Below are positions 45,364 to 53,869 of a DNA stretch of 64,000 nt, piece after piece (position 1 is the first letter of the stretch; every line of letters begins with the position of its first letter). A program made the translations under genes and the position numbers. The notes under the pieces are model-generated. The model saw nothing but the letters and a program-made list of their open reading frames with translations. It was not told the DNA's origin and made no database searches. This DNA comes from Yinghuangia aomiensis. Lineage in GTDB: Bacteria > Actinomycetota > Actinomycetes > Streptomycetales > Streptomycetaceae. The stretch lies in assembly GCF_039542225.1 (NCBI RefSeq), contig NZ_BAABHS010000038.1, positions 10,376 to 74,375 of the forward strand. The letters run 5' to 3'.

Positions 45364-45961
45364 CGCGAACGGCGGGCAGGCGCGGTTTGCCGGCACCGGG
45401 TGCACGCGTTCGCACCGCGCACCGTTGGCGCACAACGCCGCCTCCGCACCGGCCGATGCGCCGTGCGCCTGGCGTAGCGAACCGCGCACCCGGGTGCCTC
45501 TGCCGCCGGTCCGACGACTACGGAACGTGGCCAGAGATCGGGGAAACCTCCTGGACCGCGCCAGGACAAGGGGTGGCCGTGCGCACGGTGTGTCACTGCG
45601 CACCGCACCTCTCGGCATCCGCCCACCGCGCGGCGCACCGGATCCCGGCGCGTTCGGTTCGGGGTGCGCTGCACTTGCACCCCGACCGGTTCGGCTGCTC
45701 CCGGCATTCCGTCGACCTCGAGGACGCCGTCGCCGTCGTTGATGACGCCGAGGCATGCGTCGCACACCGCGACCAAGTCCGCAGCACGATCGCTGTCCAC
45801 ACGCGCCTCCTCAACTTGTCGGCGTCTGCCGAGCGTACGGCGCGCCGCCTCTGGACCCGGGAGGCATCACTGGGAAGCGACCGGACCGGGTGAAACCCGG
45901 GTGTTCCGGATGTGAGACTCGGATACCTTCGGTGTTCCACAGTCCAGGAAAGGGGCCTGCG
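45364..45961 (-). other. 600-base stretch with a possible small-gene remnant
   Basis: No intact gene. On the minus strand near 45800-45700 the sequence DRAADLVAVCDACLGVINDG and VLEVD resembles the zinc-binding start of small streptomycete hypothetical proteins, but it dissolves within 50 residues. The rest shows nothing. Confidence 0.3.
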
Positions 45962-46885
45962 TTGGCTCGGCTGCTGTGGCAGCAGTTGCCCGCCCAGGTG
46001 CGTGACGCTGCGGAGGCCGCTTTCGGATCCGCGGTGGTGGACGAGGTCAGTCAGAGCGGCGGGTTCTCGCCCGGGTTGGCGTCGCGGCTGCGTCTTGCCG
46101 ACGGGCGCCGGGTGTTCGCGAAGGCGATCAGCCCTGATCGCGACCCGCTCGCCCCAGACCTGTTCCGGCGCGAGGCCCGCGTGATGGCGGCGATGCCCGC
46201 CACGGTGCCGGCCCCCGGGCTGTTGTGGACGTACGACGACGGCGACTGGGTGATGCTGGTCCTCGAGGACGTCGACGGACACATGCCCCACGAGCCTTGG
46301 CAGCCCGACGAGTTGCAGCACGTGATGACCGCACTTGCCGACCTCGCGGAGTACGCCACACCGAGCCCGCTGCCGGTGCCGTCGGTGGTCGACGACCTGG
46401 CGGACAACTTCGGCGCGTGGCGCGCGTTGTCCGCGCAGCCGGAGGAGTGGCCGCGGCTGGACCCGTGGGCGCGCGACCACCTGGACCTGCTGGTCGATCT
46501 GGAGCACGGTTGGGGGGACGCGGCGAAGGGCGACACCCTGGTGCACGCGGACCTGCGCGCGGACAACCTGATCGTCACCGCCGATCGGGTCGTGGTGATC
46601 GACTGGCCCTACGCCGTCGCCGGCGCCCCATGGCTGGACGCACTGTTCTTCCTCCCCTCGGTCGCGGAGTCCAGCCCGGGCCTGGACCCGCAGGCGGTGT
46701 GGGAGTCCTACGGCCCGGCTCGGGCGGCCGACCCGGGCGCGGTGGACGCGGTGCTCGCCGCGCTGGCCGGCGACTGGGTCCGCCAGTCGCTGCGCCCGGC
46801 GCCGCCGAACCTGCCGACGCTGCGCGCCCACCAGGCGGCGAAGGGCGCTGCGACGCTGGCCTGGCTACGGTCCCGCCTCGGCTGA
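45962..46885 (+). CDS. APH-family small-molecule phosphotransferase
   Basis: 307 residues from TTG 45962, preceded by AGGAAAGGGG; the frame is open further upstream but without a good site. Kinase-fold markers are FAKAISPDRDPLAPDLFRRE (ATP Lys), TLVHADLRADNLIVT (HxDLxxDN catalytic loop) and VVVIDWPYAVAGAP (metal-binding Asp in IDW). It is typical of the aminoglycoside/homoserine/macrolide kinase superfamily. It converges with the minus-strand arginine-tailoring operon (23 bases between stops) and may phosphorylate that cluster's product for self-protection. That role is inferred. Confidence 0.75.
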   Translation: MARLLWQQLPAQVRDAAEAAFGSAVVDEVSQSGGFSPGLASRLRLADGRRVFAKAISPDRDPLAPDLFRREARVMAAMPATVPAPGLLWTYDDGDWVMLVLEDVDGHMPHEPWQPDELQHVMTALADLAEYATPSPLPVPSVVDDLADNFGAWRALSAQPEEWPRLDPWARDHLDLLVDLEHGWGDAAKGDTLVHADLRADNLIVTADRVVVIDWPYAVAGAPWLDALFFLPSVAESSPGLDPQAVWESYGPARAADPGAVDAVLAALAGDWVRQSLRPAPPNLPTLRAHQAAKGAATLAWLRSRLG

Positions 46886-46908
46886 CCTGTGCCGGAAGGG
46901 GCCGCGGG

Positions 46909-47907
46909 TCAGCCGGTCTTGGCGGCGTCGCGCAGTCCGGCCAGCCCGAGGTCGACCAGGTAGGCGGTCTCGTCGGTGACCGTGCCGTGGAGGCGTTGTT
47001 CGGCGAGGGCACCGAGGAACTCCATGGCGGCGGCCGCGTGCCCGTACACGGCCAGGGCGTCGCGTTCGCGGTCGGTGAGGCTGGCGGTGTCGGCGTACAG
47101 GTCGGCGACCTGGGTGACGCGTTCGGTCAGCGGGCGCGGGTCGCCGTGGGTGAGGTTCGCGGCCATGACGGCCAGGTCTTGAACGCGCGGCGCCCATCCC
47201 GCGACGGCGAAGTCCAGGAGCGTGATCCCTCCGTCCGGGGTGGCGAGGACGTTCCCTTTGGTCAGGTCCCCGTGGATGAGCGCGTGGGGGAGCGCCGGGC
47301 GGTCGACGCGGGCGACGGCGTCGACCGCGGCAGCGACCAGGACGCGCTGTTCGGTGTCGAGGTGCGGCTGCATGCGGTCCGCGAGCGGGACGAGGTTGGT
47401 CAGGGCCCACGGGTCGTGGACGTGCGCAGGGCGGGCGTCGATGGTGTGGAGGAGCGCGGCTTGGTCGACGATGCGGGCCAGTTCGTCGTGGGTCGGTGGC
47501 CGTTGGAGGGTGTAGTAGTCGGCGCCGTCGGCTCGGTCCATCACGAGGATGCTGGTGCCGCGGTAGCGCAGCAGGGTCCGGCCGTGGGCGTCGCGGCGCA
47601 GTTCGGGGTGGTGGACCCCTTGGGCGATGGCGCGGTGCAGGAGGGCGACGGTGCGGGCGGCGATGCTGCCGCGGCTGCGGGCGAAGGCCTTGACGACGAC
47701 CTGACCGGTGCGGGTGTCGAGTGCGATGTTGGTGTCTTCGAAGCCGGTGGTGATCACGCGCCAGTTGTCGACGGGGCCGAGTCCGCAGCGTTCGGCGGCG
47801 AAGGCCACCAGCGGTGCGAGGTCGCCCAGTCCGGTGCGGGCGTGGTGGTCGGCGACGGTGCCGGTCAGGCCTGCGGGTGGGGCCGGTTGGGGTTGGGGAC
47901 CGTGCAC
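46909..47907 (-). CDS. APH-family phosphotransferase, last gene of the arginine-tailoring operon
   Basis: 332 residues from GTG 47907, overlapping the preceding synthetase gene by 43 bases. A later start in the first ~20 residues is possible. NWRVITTGFEDTNIALDTRT and GQVVVKAFARSRGSIAARTV form the ATP-binding lobe, ALIHGDLTKGNVLATPDGG is the catalytic loop, and ITLLDFAVAGWAPRVQDLAV is the DFG-like segment. It belongs to the APH/choline-kinase fold rather than protein kinases. Its place in the operon suggests it modifies an intermediate or the product. It is a second kinase, distinct in sequence from the convergent one. Confidence 0.75.
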   Translation of the reverse strand: MHGPQPQPAPPAGLTGTVADHHARTGLGDLAPLVAFAAERCGLGPVDNWRVITTGFEDTNIALDTRTGQVVVKAFARSRGSIAARTVALLHRAIAQGVHHPELRRDAHGRTLLRYRGTSILVMDRADGADYYTLQRPPTHDELARIVDQAALLHTIDARPAHVHDPWALTNLVPLADRMQPHLDTEQRVLVAAAVDAVARVDRPALPHALIHGDLTKGNVLATPDGGITLLDFAVAGWAPRVQDLAVMAANLTHGDPRPLTERVTQVADLYADTASLTDRERDALAVYGHAAAAMEFLGALAEQRLHGTVTDETAYLVDLGLAGLRDAAKTG

Positions 47908-48968
47908 GCGAGGCCTCCGATCTGCGGTGGGGTGAGGGGGAAGGGGATGGTGTCGGTGAGGGCGGGTGCGCCGGTGAGGGTCATGACCAGGCGTTCGAGG
48001 CCGATGCACAGCCCTGCGGCGGTCGGCGGCATGCCGCCGGCGAAGGCCCGCAGCCACGCTTCGTCCAGGGTGTGGGCTTCGTCGCTGGCGCCGCGTCGGG
48101 GGGCGAGGTGGCGGCGCAGTTCGTCGGGGTCGGTGAGTTCGCTGTAGGAGGTGGCGATCTCGCGCCCGCCGATGACGAGGTCCCACTTGTGCGCGAGGCG
48201 CCGGTCGCGCGGGCAGGCCTCGGCGAGCGGGGAAGCACTGGCGGGGAAGTGCGTGTAGAAGACCGGGGCGCCGGTGGCGGGTTCGACCAGGGCGTCGTAG
48301 AGCTCCTGGACCAGACCGTCGGCGTCGACCGCGCGCACGGGCACGTCATGGTCGGCGGCGGCCTGCCGCAGTTCGTCGGCTTCGATGTCGGGAACGACCG
48401 GGCGTCCGAGCACGCCGCCGACCGCGTCGTGCACGGTGGCGGTCGGCCACGGGTTGGCCAGGTCGATGGTGTCGGCAGCGTGGGGGAGGCGCAGGCGGGT
48501 GGTGCCGCCTGCGGCTCGGGCGGCGGCGTGGACGAGGTCACGGACCAGGGCCCGGGTGTCGGTGAAGTCGGTGTGTGCCGCGTACGCCTCGACCAGGGTG
48601 TACTCCACGGCGTGAGTGGCGTCGGCGGGTTCGTCGCGGAAGGTGCGGCCTATCTCGTAGACCTTCTCGAAGCCGGCGGTGAGCATCGCCCGCAGGTGCA
48701 GTGGGCTGGCCCGCAGGAACGTGTCCGGGTCCAGGTGCCTCGACAGCACCCGGAACGGCTGCCGCGGGTCGGGGGCGGCGCGGACCTGCAGCAGCGGGGT
48801 GTCGACCTCAAGGTGGCCGCGTGCGTCGAACACCGCCCGCAGCGCGCGGGTGACGGCGGCGCGGGCGGAGAGGTGGGCGCGCGAGGCCGTGTCGGTGCGC
48901 AGCTGCGCGCAGCGGTCGGCCGTCGCCGCGGCGCGGGTGGCATAAAGCGGGAGGAGCGGGGAGCGCAT
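47865..48968 (-). CDS. class II aminoacyl-tRNA-synthetase-like ligase (EpmA/LysRS-type)
   Basis: 367 residues from ATG 48968. It has no N-terminal anticodon-binding OB domain, only the catalytic core. LRAVFDARGHLEVDTPLLQV is motif 1. MLTAGFEKVYEIGRTFRDEP followed by HAVEYTLVEAYAAH is motif 2 (FRxE, then E-x-tlvE). AAGLCIGLERLVMTLTGAP is motif 3 with ERL in place of DRL. This is the plan of EpmA/PoxA and other LysRS paralogues that activate an amino acid and attach it to a non-tRNA acceptor. Here the acid could be (hydroxy)arginine, lysine or a product of the neighbouring amidinotransferase; this is inference. It lies 35 bases after the amidinotransferase gene. Confidence 0.8.
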   Translation of the reverse strand: MRSPLLPLYATRAAATADRCAQLRTDTASRAHLSARAAVTRALRAVFDARGHLEVDTPLLQVRAAPDPRQPFRVLSRHLDPDTFLRASPLHLRAMLTAGFEKVYEIGRTFRDEPADATHAVEYTLVEAYAAHTDFTDTRALVRDLVHAAARAAGGTTRLRLPHAADTIDLANPWPTATVHDAVGGVLGRPVVPDIEADELRQAAADHDVPVRAVDADGLVQELYDALVEPATGAPVFYTHFPASASPLAEACPRDRRLAHKWDLVIGGREIATSYSELTDPDELRRHLAPRRGASDEAHTLDEAWLRAFAGGMPPTAAGLCIGLERLVMTLTGAPALTDTIPFPLTPPQIGGLACTVPNPNRPHPQA

Positions 48969-49003
48969 CAGATGCCTTTCGTGGACGCGACGACGCGGAA
49001 TCG

Positions 49004-50128
49004 TCAGTCGACGTAGCTCTCGCACGCGCCCTGGCGGACGGTGTCGAGGGTGACGCAGTGCAGCCCGCCGCCGAGGGTGCGGGCGTGCCGCAGGGTGTGC
49101 GGGAGCACGTCCACACCGTGCTTCTCCAGCGCGGCGATCAGGTCGGTCTGGGCGGCGTCGACGACGGCGAGCCGGGGGTTGACCATCAGCAGGTTCATGC
49201 CGATCCACGGCGAACTCAGCGGCGGCCGCCCACCCGTGGCGGGGGTGCCGGTGTCGCGCATCGGCGGGCACCAGATCCGGTCCCACGAGCGCAGCGGCGC
49301 GGGGACGGTGTCCTCGGTGACGCGCTCGGGGTTGAACAGCACCAGGCCCGGCCGGATCAACGCGATAGTGCTGTCGATGTGCGTGTACGCGTACACCCCG
49401 CGCACCGCGTGGACGGTGTACTCGCCGGCCAGCGCGAGGACCGACCGCAGCCAGCGCAGCCCGGCCTCGTTCCCGGACGCGGAGACCAGGTAGAGCAGGT
49501 CCCGGCCGATGCGCAGCACGTTCGCGGCCTCGAACGCCGGCTCGCCATCGCCCAAGACCGGACGGCCGACGGAGTCGACGGGGTACAGCTCATCGGCGAG
49601 CCGCGGCTTCGGCGCAGCCAGCCACACGGACCCGGCCTGCGCGTAGCCGGTGAACACATGCCGCAGGGTGTCGAGTTCGTGGTAGCGGGCGCGCATCGGA
49701 CTGGGCGTCTCGATGATGGCGCTGCCGACGACGAGCGCCAGGTCGCGCGGGCAGTACCCGTACAGGCCAGGAGCCGACCACGACGGCGTGGCGTGCGTGC
49801 GGGAGTGGTCGACGGGCGCGGGGCGGTGCACCCGCACACCGAGCGCGGTCAACGTATCGGCGAGCGCGTCCAGGTCCTCTTCGCTCTCCTCGATCACCCG
49901 CGGGTCCACCGGGCCGCCGCGCACGCCGGCGAGCTGGTCGGCGGTCAGATCGCCGTACAGGTTGAGCCACGCCGACCGGTCGGTGTGCGGATCGGGCAGG
50001 TATGCGCCGCGGGCGGTGCCGACGACGACTTCGAGCAGCGGGCTGAACTCGTCGTGCGAGCACGCGGGTTTCGCCGCGTCAGTCGGCATCGGGACAGTCG
50101 GTCTCGTAGTGGACAGGGTTATGGGCAT
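49004..50128 (-). CDS. glycine/inosamine-type amidinotransferase
   Basis: 374 residues from ATG 50128; the upstream frame to 50263 lacks coding character. Family marks are WSAPGLYGYCPRDLALVVGS, EAANVLRIGRDLLYLVSASG, GVYAYTHIDSTIALIRPGLV with the catalytic His-x-Asp, and TLGGGLHCVTLD with the catalytic Cys. The enzyme takes the amidino group of arginine (or hydroxyarginine) and passes it to an amine, giving a new guanidine. Relatives make creatine precursors, streptomycin-type guanidines and other guanidino metabolites. It lies directly after the arginine hydroxylase gene, which strongly suggests both act on arginine. Confidence 0.9.
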   Translation of the reverse strand: MPITLSTTRPTVPMPTDAAKPACSHDEFSPLLEVVVGTARGAYLPDPHTDRSAWLNLYGDLTADQLAGVRGGPVDPRVIEESEEDLDALADTLTALGVRVHRPAPVDHSRTHATPSWSAPGLYGYCPRDLALVVGSAIIETPSPMRARYHELDTLRHVFTGYAQAGSVWLAAPKPRLADELYPVDSVGRPVLGDGEPAFEAANVLRIGRDLLYLVSASGNEAGLRWLRSVLALAGEYTVHAVRGVYAYTHIDSTIALIRPGLVLFNPERVTEDTVPAPLRSWDRIWCPPMRDTGTPATGGRPPLSSPWIGMNLLMVNPRLAVVDAAQTDLIAALEKHGVDVLPHTLRHARTLGGGLHCVTLDTVRQGACESYVD

Positions 50129-50187
50129 GGCGGACTCCGGAATGGTGGGGTGACGACGGACGAAGACGGAGAGAGGGCGGCAGCAGC

Positions 50188-51228
50188 TCAGGTCAGGGCG
50201 CGCAGGCCACGGCGGCGTCGGTGCTCGGCGAGGTCGGCGCAGACCATGGCCCGCAGCAGCCACCGGTCGGTGCCGTCGTAGCGGGGACGGAACAGGGTGC
50301 GGCCGTGGACGGCGCGCCGGTTGTCCAGCACCAGCAGGTCCCCGGGCTCCAGCACGTGACCGACGGCGGCCGCACCGGCCGCCTCACTCGCCGAGCGCAA
50401 GGCTTCGGCCGCTTCGTCGTCACCCGGGTCGTGCGGGCGCAGATAGACCGCGTCGAAGCGGATCTCCGGGTCGTCGACCGGACCGGACAGCACAGCAACC
50501 GGCGCCGCAGCGGCGCTCTGCGGCCCATCGTGGGCGCCGTCGGTGAGATGGGCGCTGTCCGGGCGCACCGCGAACCGCGGCTCGCGCAGGATCCGCCCCC
50601 AGCGGTCGCCGACGCGGTCCTGGATCGCGCGGGCCGACGCGAACACGGTGGCCGCGTCCGGGGCACCGCGCAGGCACAGCAGCGCCAGGTAGTGGCAGCG
50701 GTCCGGCCGGTGGGCGTCTTCGACGTGCCACAGCAAGTCCGTGCTGTCGCCGCTGGTCTGGGCCGCGTGGTGTGTGCGGACCGGCAGCACGTGCTGCACG
50801 AGCCTGCCGCCGTACAGCGAACGGAAGCCGAACGGTTCGCCCAGCAGCGACGCCACTCCCAGCAGGGCGAGCGCGCCGCGCTGCGCATCCGCGCCGACCG
50901 CGGTGGGGGTGAGGGTCGTCGGAGTCGGGACGAGCTTCGGCAGGCCGGCAAGCACGGCACGCAGCAGCAGCGCCTCCGCAGGAGCGCCCCGGCCGCGGTA
51001 GCGGGCGACCGCCCGGTGCACATCGGCGGGAAGGGCGGCGCTCATCGCGGCGCCGTGCTCGGCCCAATCCCGGCGCGCCGCTTCGTCCGGCGCCTCGTCG
51101 CCGGGGTCCAGGCTGCGGGCGAGGGCGAACAGCGCGACCTGCCCGGGCCGGTCGACATGCACCACCACCGCGTCGTCGGGGCGCAGCAGTGCGGCAGCTC
51201 GCGCGGTGAGCAACGGCGTCAGCGTCAT
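50188..51228 (-). CDS. Fe(II)/2-oxoglutarate-dependent arginine hydroxylase (VioC-like)
   Basis: 346 residues from ATG 51228, with GAGG nine bases upstream; GTG 51237 is an alternative. The clavaminate-synthase/VioC fold is shown by EPFGFRSLYGGRLVQHVLPV, DLLWHVEDAHRPDRCHYLAL (metal ligands His and Glu of HxE), LEPGDLLVLDNRRAVHGRTL (distal His) and RWLLRAMVC (2-oxoglutarate Arg). Members hydroxylate C3 (VioC, OrfP) or C4 of free L-arginine in viomycin- and streptothricin-type pathways. It is the first gene of the minus-strand operon. The substrate is inferred from the family and the neighbouring amidinotransferase. Confidence 0.85.
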   Translation of the reverse strand: MTLTPLLTARAAALLRPDDAVVVHVDRPGQVALFALARSLDPGDEAPDEAARRDWAEHGAAMSAALPADVHRAVARYRGRGAPAEALLLRAVLAGLPKLVPTPTTLTPTAVGADAQRGALALLGVASLLGEPFGFRSLYGGRLVQHVLPVRTHHAAQTSGDSTDLLWHVEDAHRPDRCHYLALLCLRGAPDAATVFASARAIQDRVGDRWGRILREPRFAVRPDSAHLTDGAHDGPQSAAAAPVAVLSGPVDDPEIRFDAVYLRPHDPGDDEAAEALRSASEAAGAAAVGHVLEPGDLLVLDNRRAVHGRTLFRPRYDGTDRWLLRAMVCADLAEHRRRRGLRALT

Positions 51229-51387
51229 GGCCACCAACCTCGGTCCCGGGGATCAGCGCCCCCCGGGAGCGGTGGCGGGGGCGCTCGAACGCAAGAAGGA
51301 CACCGCGTCGGCGAGATCGTGCTTCGAGGCGACGGCCTTCCGCTTCAGTTCACGCCTTGGCCCGGTGCCGGGACGAGGCCGCAAGGG

Positions 51388-51406
51388 CGGACACATCACC
51401 GGACAC
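51388..51406 (+). promoter_or_regulatory. direct repeat in the divergent promoter region of the cluster
   Basis: CGGACAC occurs at 51388-51394 and again at 51400-51406 (12-base period) between the divergent arginine-hydroxylase and XRE-regulator genes. A period near one helical turn suggests an operator for the adjacent regulator. Based on position only. Confidence 0.3.
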
Positions 51407-51485
51407 TTCGGCGCGGAGCTGTCGTGTCCTGTTCTCGGTGCCGTGTGCGCGTCGTTACCGTGAATCATCAGACCTGGGGGTGTTG

Positions 51486-52793
51486 ATGGCCGACCAAGAG
51501 GTCAGACCGGTCAATGCGAAGCTGGTCGCCGCCCGGATCGCCCGGGGCTGGCCCACCCAGCAGGACTTCGTCGACGCCTACGACAAGCACGCGCGCGCCT
51601 TGAACCAGAAGGCCACGATCTCCGTCCGGCAGGTGCGCCGCTGGGAGGCCGGGAAGACCGGTCTGCCCAACCGCGACGCCCGGCGCGTCCTCGAGGCCAT
51701 GTTCGAACGGCCCCTCGAAGAGCTCGGCTTCCACCACCCGGCCAGCCTGCACCCTGCTGTCCTAACGGAGTTGGAGAACGACGTGCGCTGTCGCGCTTTC
51801 CTCGGCGGCGTGGTCGCCGGCGCCCTGCCGCTGTTCGACCTGGACGCGCTCGACCACCTCACCGCCGCAGCCCACAACGCCCACCGCTACAGCGACCACC
51901 ACCTGGTCGACCACCTGGGCGACGCCCTGGACGAAGCCGCCCGAGTCGACGGCCGCATTGGCCCACGCCAGGCCCTGCCCGCTACCCTCGGCATCCTCGC
52001 CGCCGTCCACACCACCGCCCGCGACGCCCCAACCGACGTCCGCCGCGAACTGCTGGTCCTCGGCGCCCGCGGCGCCGAACTCGCCGCCTGGCTCCACAAG
52101 GACAGCGGCGCACCCGCCCGCGACACCGCCTACTGGCACCAGCAGTCCAAGGAATGGGCGACCATGGCCGGCGACGGCCCGATGCACGCCTACGTCCTCC
52201 TGCGCCAAGCACAGGCCACCGACCGCGACGACCCGGCCGGCATGCTCGACCTCGCCCGCGCCGCGACCACCGGCCCGTGGACGCTACCGCCGCGACCGCG
52301 AGCCGAAGCCCTCCAGCAGGAAGCCCGCGCGCTCGCCATGACCGGCGCGGCCACCGACGACGTCGACCGCGTTCTCGACCAGGCGCACCAGGCGCTGGGC
52401 CAAGCAACACAGGCGACCAGCCAGGCCACGTGCACCGGCCCGCTCGGCGAGAGCTACACCCCTGAACGGCTCATGGTGCAATCGGCGATCTGCTACCGCG
52501 AGGCCCGCCGTCCCGAGCGCGCCGTCGACCTCTTCCGCCACCACCTGGCCACCGGCACGTTCGCCCCCCGCGACCGCGCGTTCTTCACCGCCCACCTCGC
52601 CGGCACCCTCGCCGACGCCGGCGAGCCGGACGCGGCCGCCGAAGCCGCACTCCAAGCACTGGACATCGCCGCAGCCGCCCGTTTCGGGCAAGCACTCACC
52701 GAACTGCACCGCACCGGAACCTGCCTGCAAGCCCACCGCGAGCGACCGGCCGTCCGAGAACTGCACGCGCAGCTCGCCGCCACCGCCCCATAG
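51486..52793 (+). CDS. XRE-family regulator with TPR-like helices
   Basis: 435 residues from ATG 51486. The N-terminal helix-turn-helix is LVAARIARGWPTQQDFVDAY, ISVRQVRRWEAGKTGLPNRD and ARRVLEAMFERPLEELGF. The remaining ~350 residues are helical repeats (LLRQAQATDRDDPAGMLDLA; AICYREARRPERAVDLFRHH; AALQALDIAAAARFGQALTE), the usual layout of streptomycete XRE-TPR regulators that respond to peptides or small molecules. It is divergent from the arginine-hydroxylase operon with 257 bases between starts, so it is its likely regulator. Confidence 0.8.
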   Translation: MADQEVRPVNAKLVAARIARGWPTQQDFVDAYDKHARALNQKATISVRQVRRWEAGKTGLPNRDARRVLEAMFERPLEELGFHHPASLHPAVLTELENDVRCRAFLGGVVAGALPLFDLDALDHLTAAAHNAHRYSDHHLVDHLGDALDEAARVDGRIGPRQALPATLGILAAVHTTARDAPTDVRRELLVLGARGAELAAWLHKDSGAPARDTAYWHQQSKEWATMAGDGPMHAYVLLRQAQATDRDDPAGMLDLARAATTGPWTLPPRPRAEALQQEARALAMTGAATDDVDRVLDQAHQALGQATQATSQATCTGPLGESYTPERLMVQSAICYREARRPERAVDLFRHHLATGTFAPRDRAFFTAHLAGTLADAGEPDAAAEAALQALDIAAAARFGQALTELHRTGTCLQAHRERPAVRELHAQLAATAP

Positions 52794-52830
52794 CCACCCA
52801 CACCAGACAAGTCGGCCCGGTCGTCCGGGC

Positions 52831-53643
52831 TCACGGGCCCAGGTAGGCGCAGACCCGCGAGATGACGTCACGCTGCCAGGCCTGCGTCTGCGCGTCCGTG
52901 TACTGCGGGTCGTCGTGGACCGCGAACCCGTGCTGAGCTCCCTCGACTTCCATCAGCTCCGTCGCGCCGCCGAACAACGGCCGGAACCGCCGTGACAACT
53001 CCACCGGCACGAACGTGTCCTTCGTACCGTGCACGATCAACGTCGGCGCCCGCACCGCGCCCAGCACCGCGGCCACGTCCCACAGCAGGACCTCGTTCAG
53101 CAGCGCACGGCCCAGCTCGAATGGGCTCCGCTCGGTGAACCCGGCCTCGTTCAACTGCCGGGCGCCCTCCAGCGACAAGTAGTCCGCGGACCAGCCCGGG
53201 CGGGACGTGGTGTACCGCTCGCGGTAGTCCAAACGAGGGTTCAGCAAGACCAATCTGGCCACATCGTCAGGCCGGTGGCTGGCCAGCAGGGCGCACGCAC
53301 CCCCCGAGAACGAAGCGGAGATCACGTGCACCGGCCCCAGCCAGCCAGTCTCCCGGCGCACGCAGTCGACGGCGGCACGAACGTCGTTGGCAACGGCAGC
53401 GATCGTCAGCTCCGACTCGCGGCCCTCGCTTGCCCCATGGGCCCGCAAATCGAACCGCAGGCTCGGGATGCCGACCTGCGCCAGGCCGACCGCGAGACGA
53501 GTGAAGAACCCACCCTCCTCCCGGGTAACACCCGACCCGTGCACCAGCACAGCCACCCCGGTGGCCGCGACGCCCCCGGCGGACAAAGTCCCCTTGAGCA
53601 GCGTCCCGTCCAGCGACCGAAACGCCACCTCGTTGTCATCCAC
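52831..53643 (-). CDS. alpha/beta hydrolase
   Basis: 270 residues from ATG 53643. VAVLVHGSGVTREEGGFFTR is the oxyanion HG loop, SLRFDLRAHGASEGRES follows, and VHVISASFSGGACALLAS is the nucleophile elbow with Ser in SFSGG. PTLIVHGTKDTFVPVELSRR carries the acid Asp and EGAQHGFAVHDD the catalytic His. It could remove a protecting acyl or peptide group from the cluster product, or be a general esterase. It converges with the XRE regulator gene (37 bases between stops). Confidence 0.85.
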   Translation of the reverse strand: MDDNEVAFRSLDGTLLKGTLSAGGVAATGVAVLVHGSGVTREEGGFFTRLAVGLAQVGIPSLRFDLRAHGASEGRESELTIAAVANDVRAAVDCVRRETGWLGPVHVISASFSGGACALLASHRPDDVARLVLLNPRLDYRERYTTSRPGWSADYLSLEGARQLNEAGFTERSPFELGRALLNEVLLWDVAAVLGAVRAPTLIVHGTKDTFVPVELSRRFRPLFGGATELMEVEGAQHGFAVHDDPQYTDAQTQAWQRDVISRVCAYLGP

Positions 53644-53869
53644 GTGCCCAGGTTAGGGCCTGTTCCAGTGGCCTCTAAGCGACCATCCGTGTCGGTGCCC
53701 GCCACGGACATACGCACGCCACGCGCGGTCGGACCGCACGCCTGGATCGAGCAGACTGGAACCCGGTACGCCCCCGCAGCCCCCCGAAACCAGCGCCTAC
53801 GCCGTGTTCACCCTGTAATCAACCCCCGACGACGTTTGCGAGGCGATCTCCATCACCACCGACACGCCG

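Noticed and set aside
46225..48147. 640-residue + frame through both kinases and the ligase gene
   Set aside because: Gly/Arg/Val-rich shadow frame crossing three genes with catalytic motifs on their own strands.
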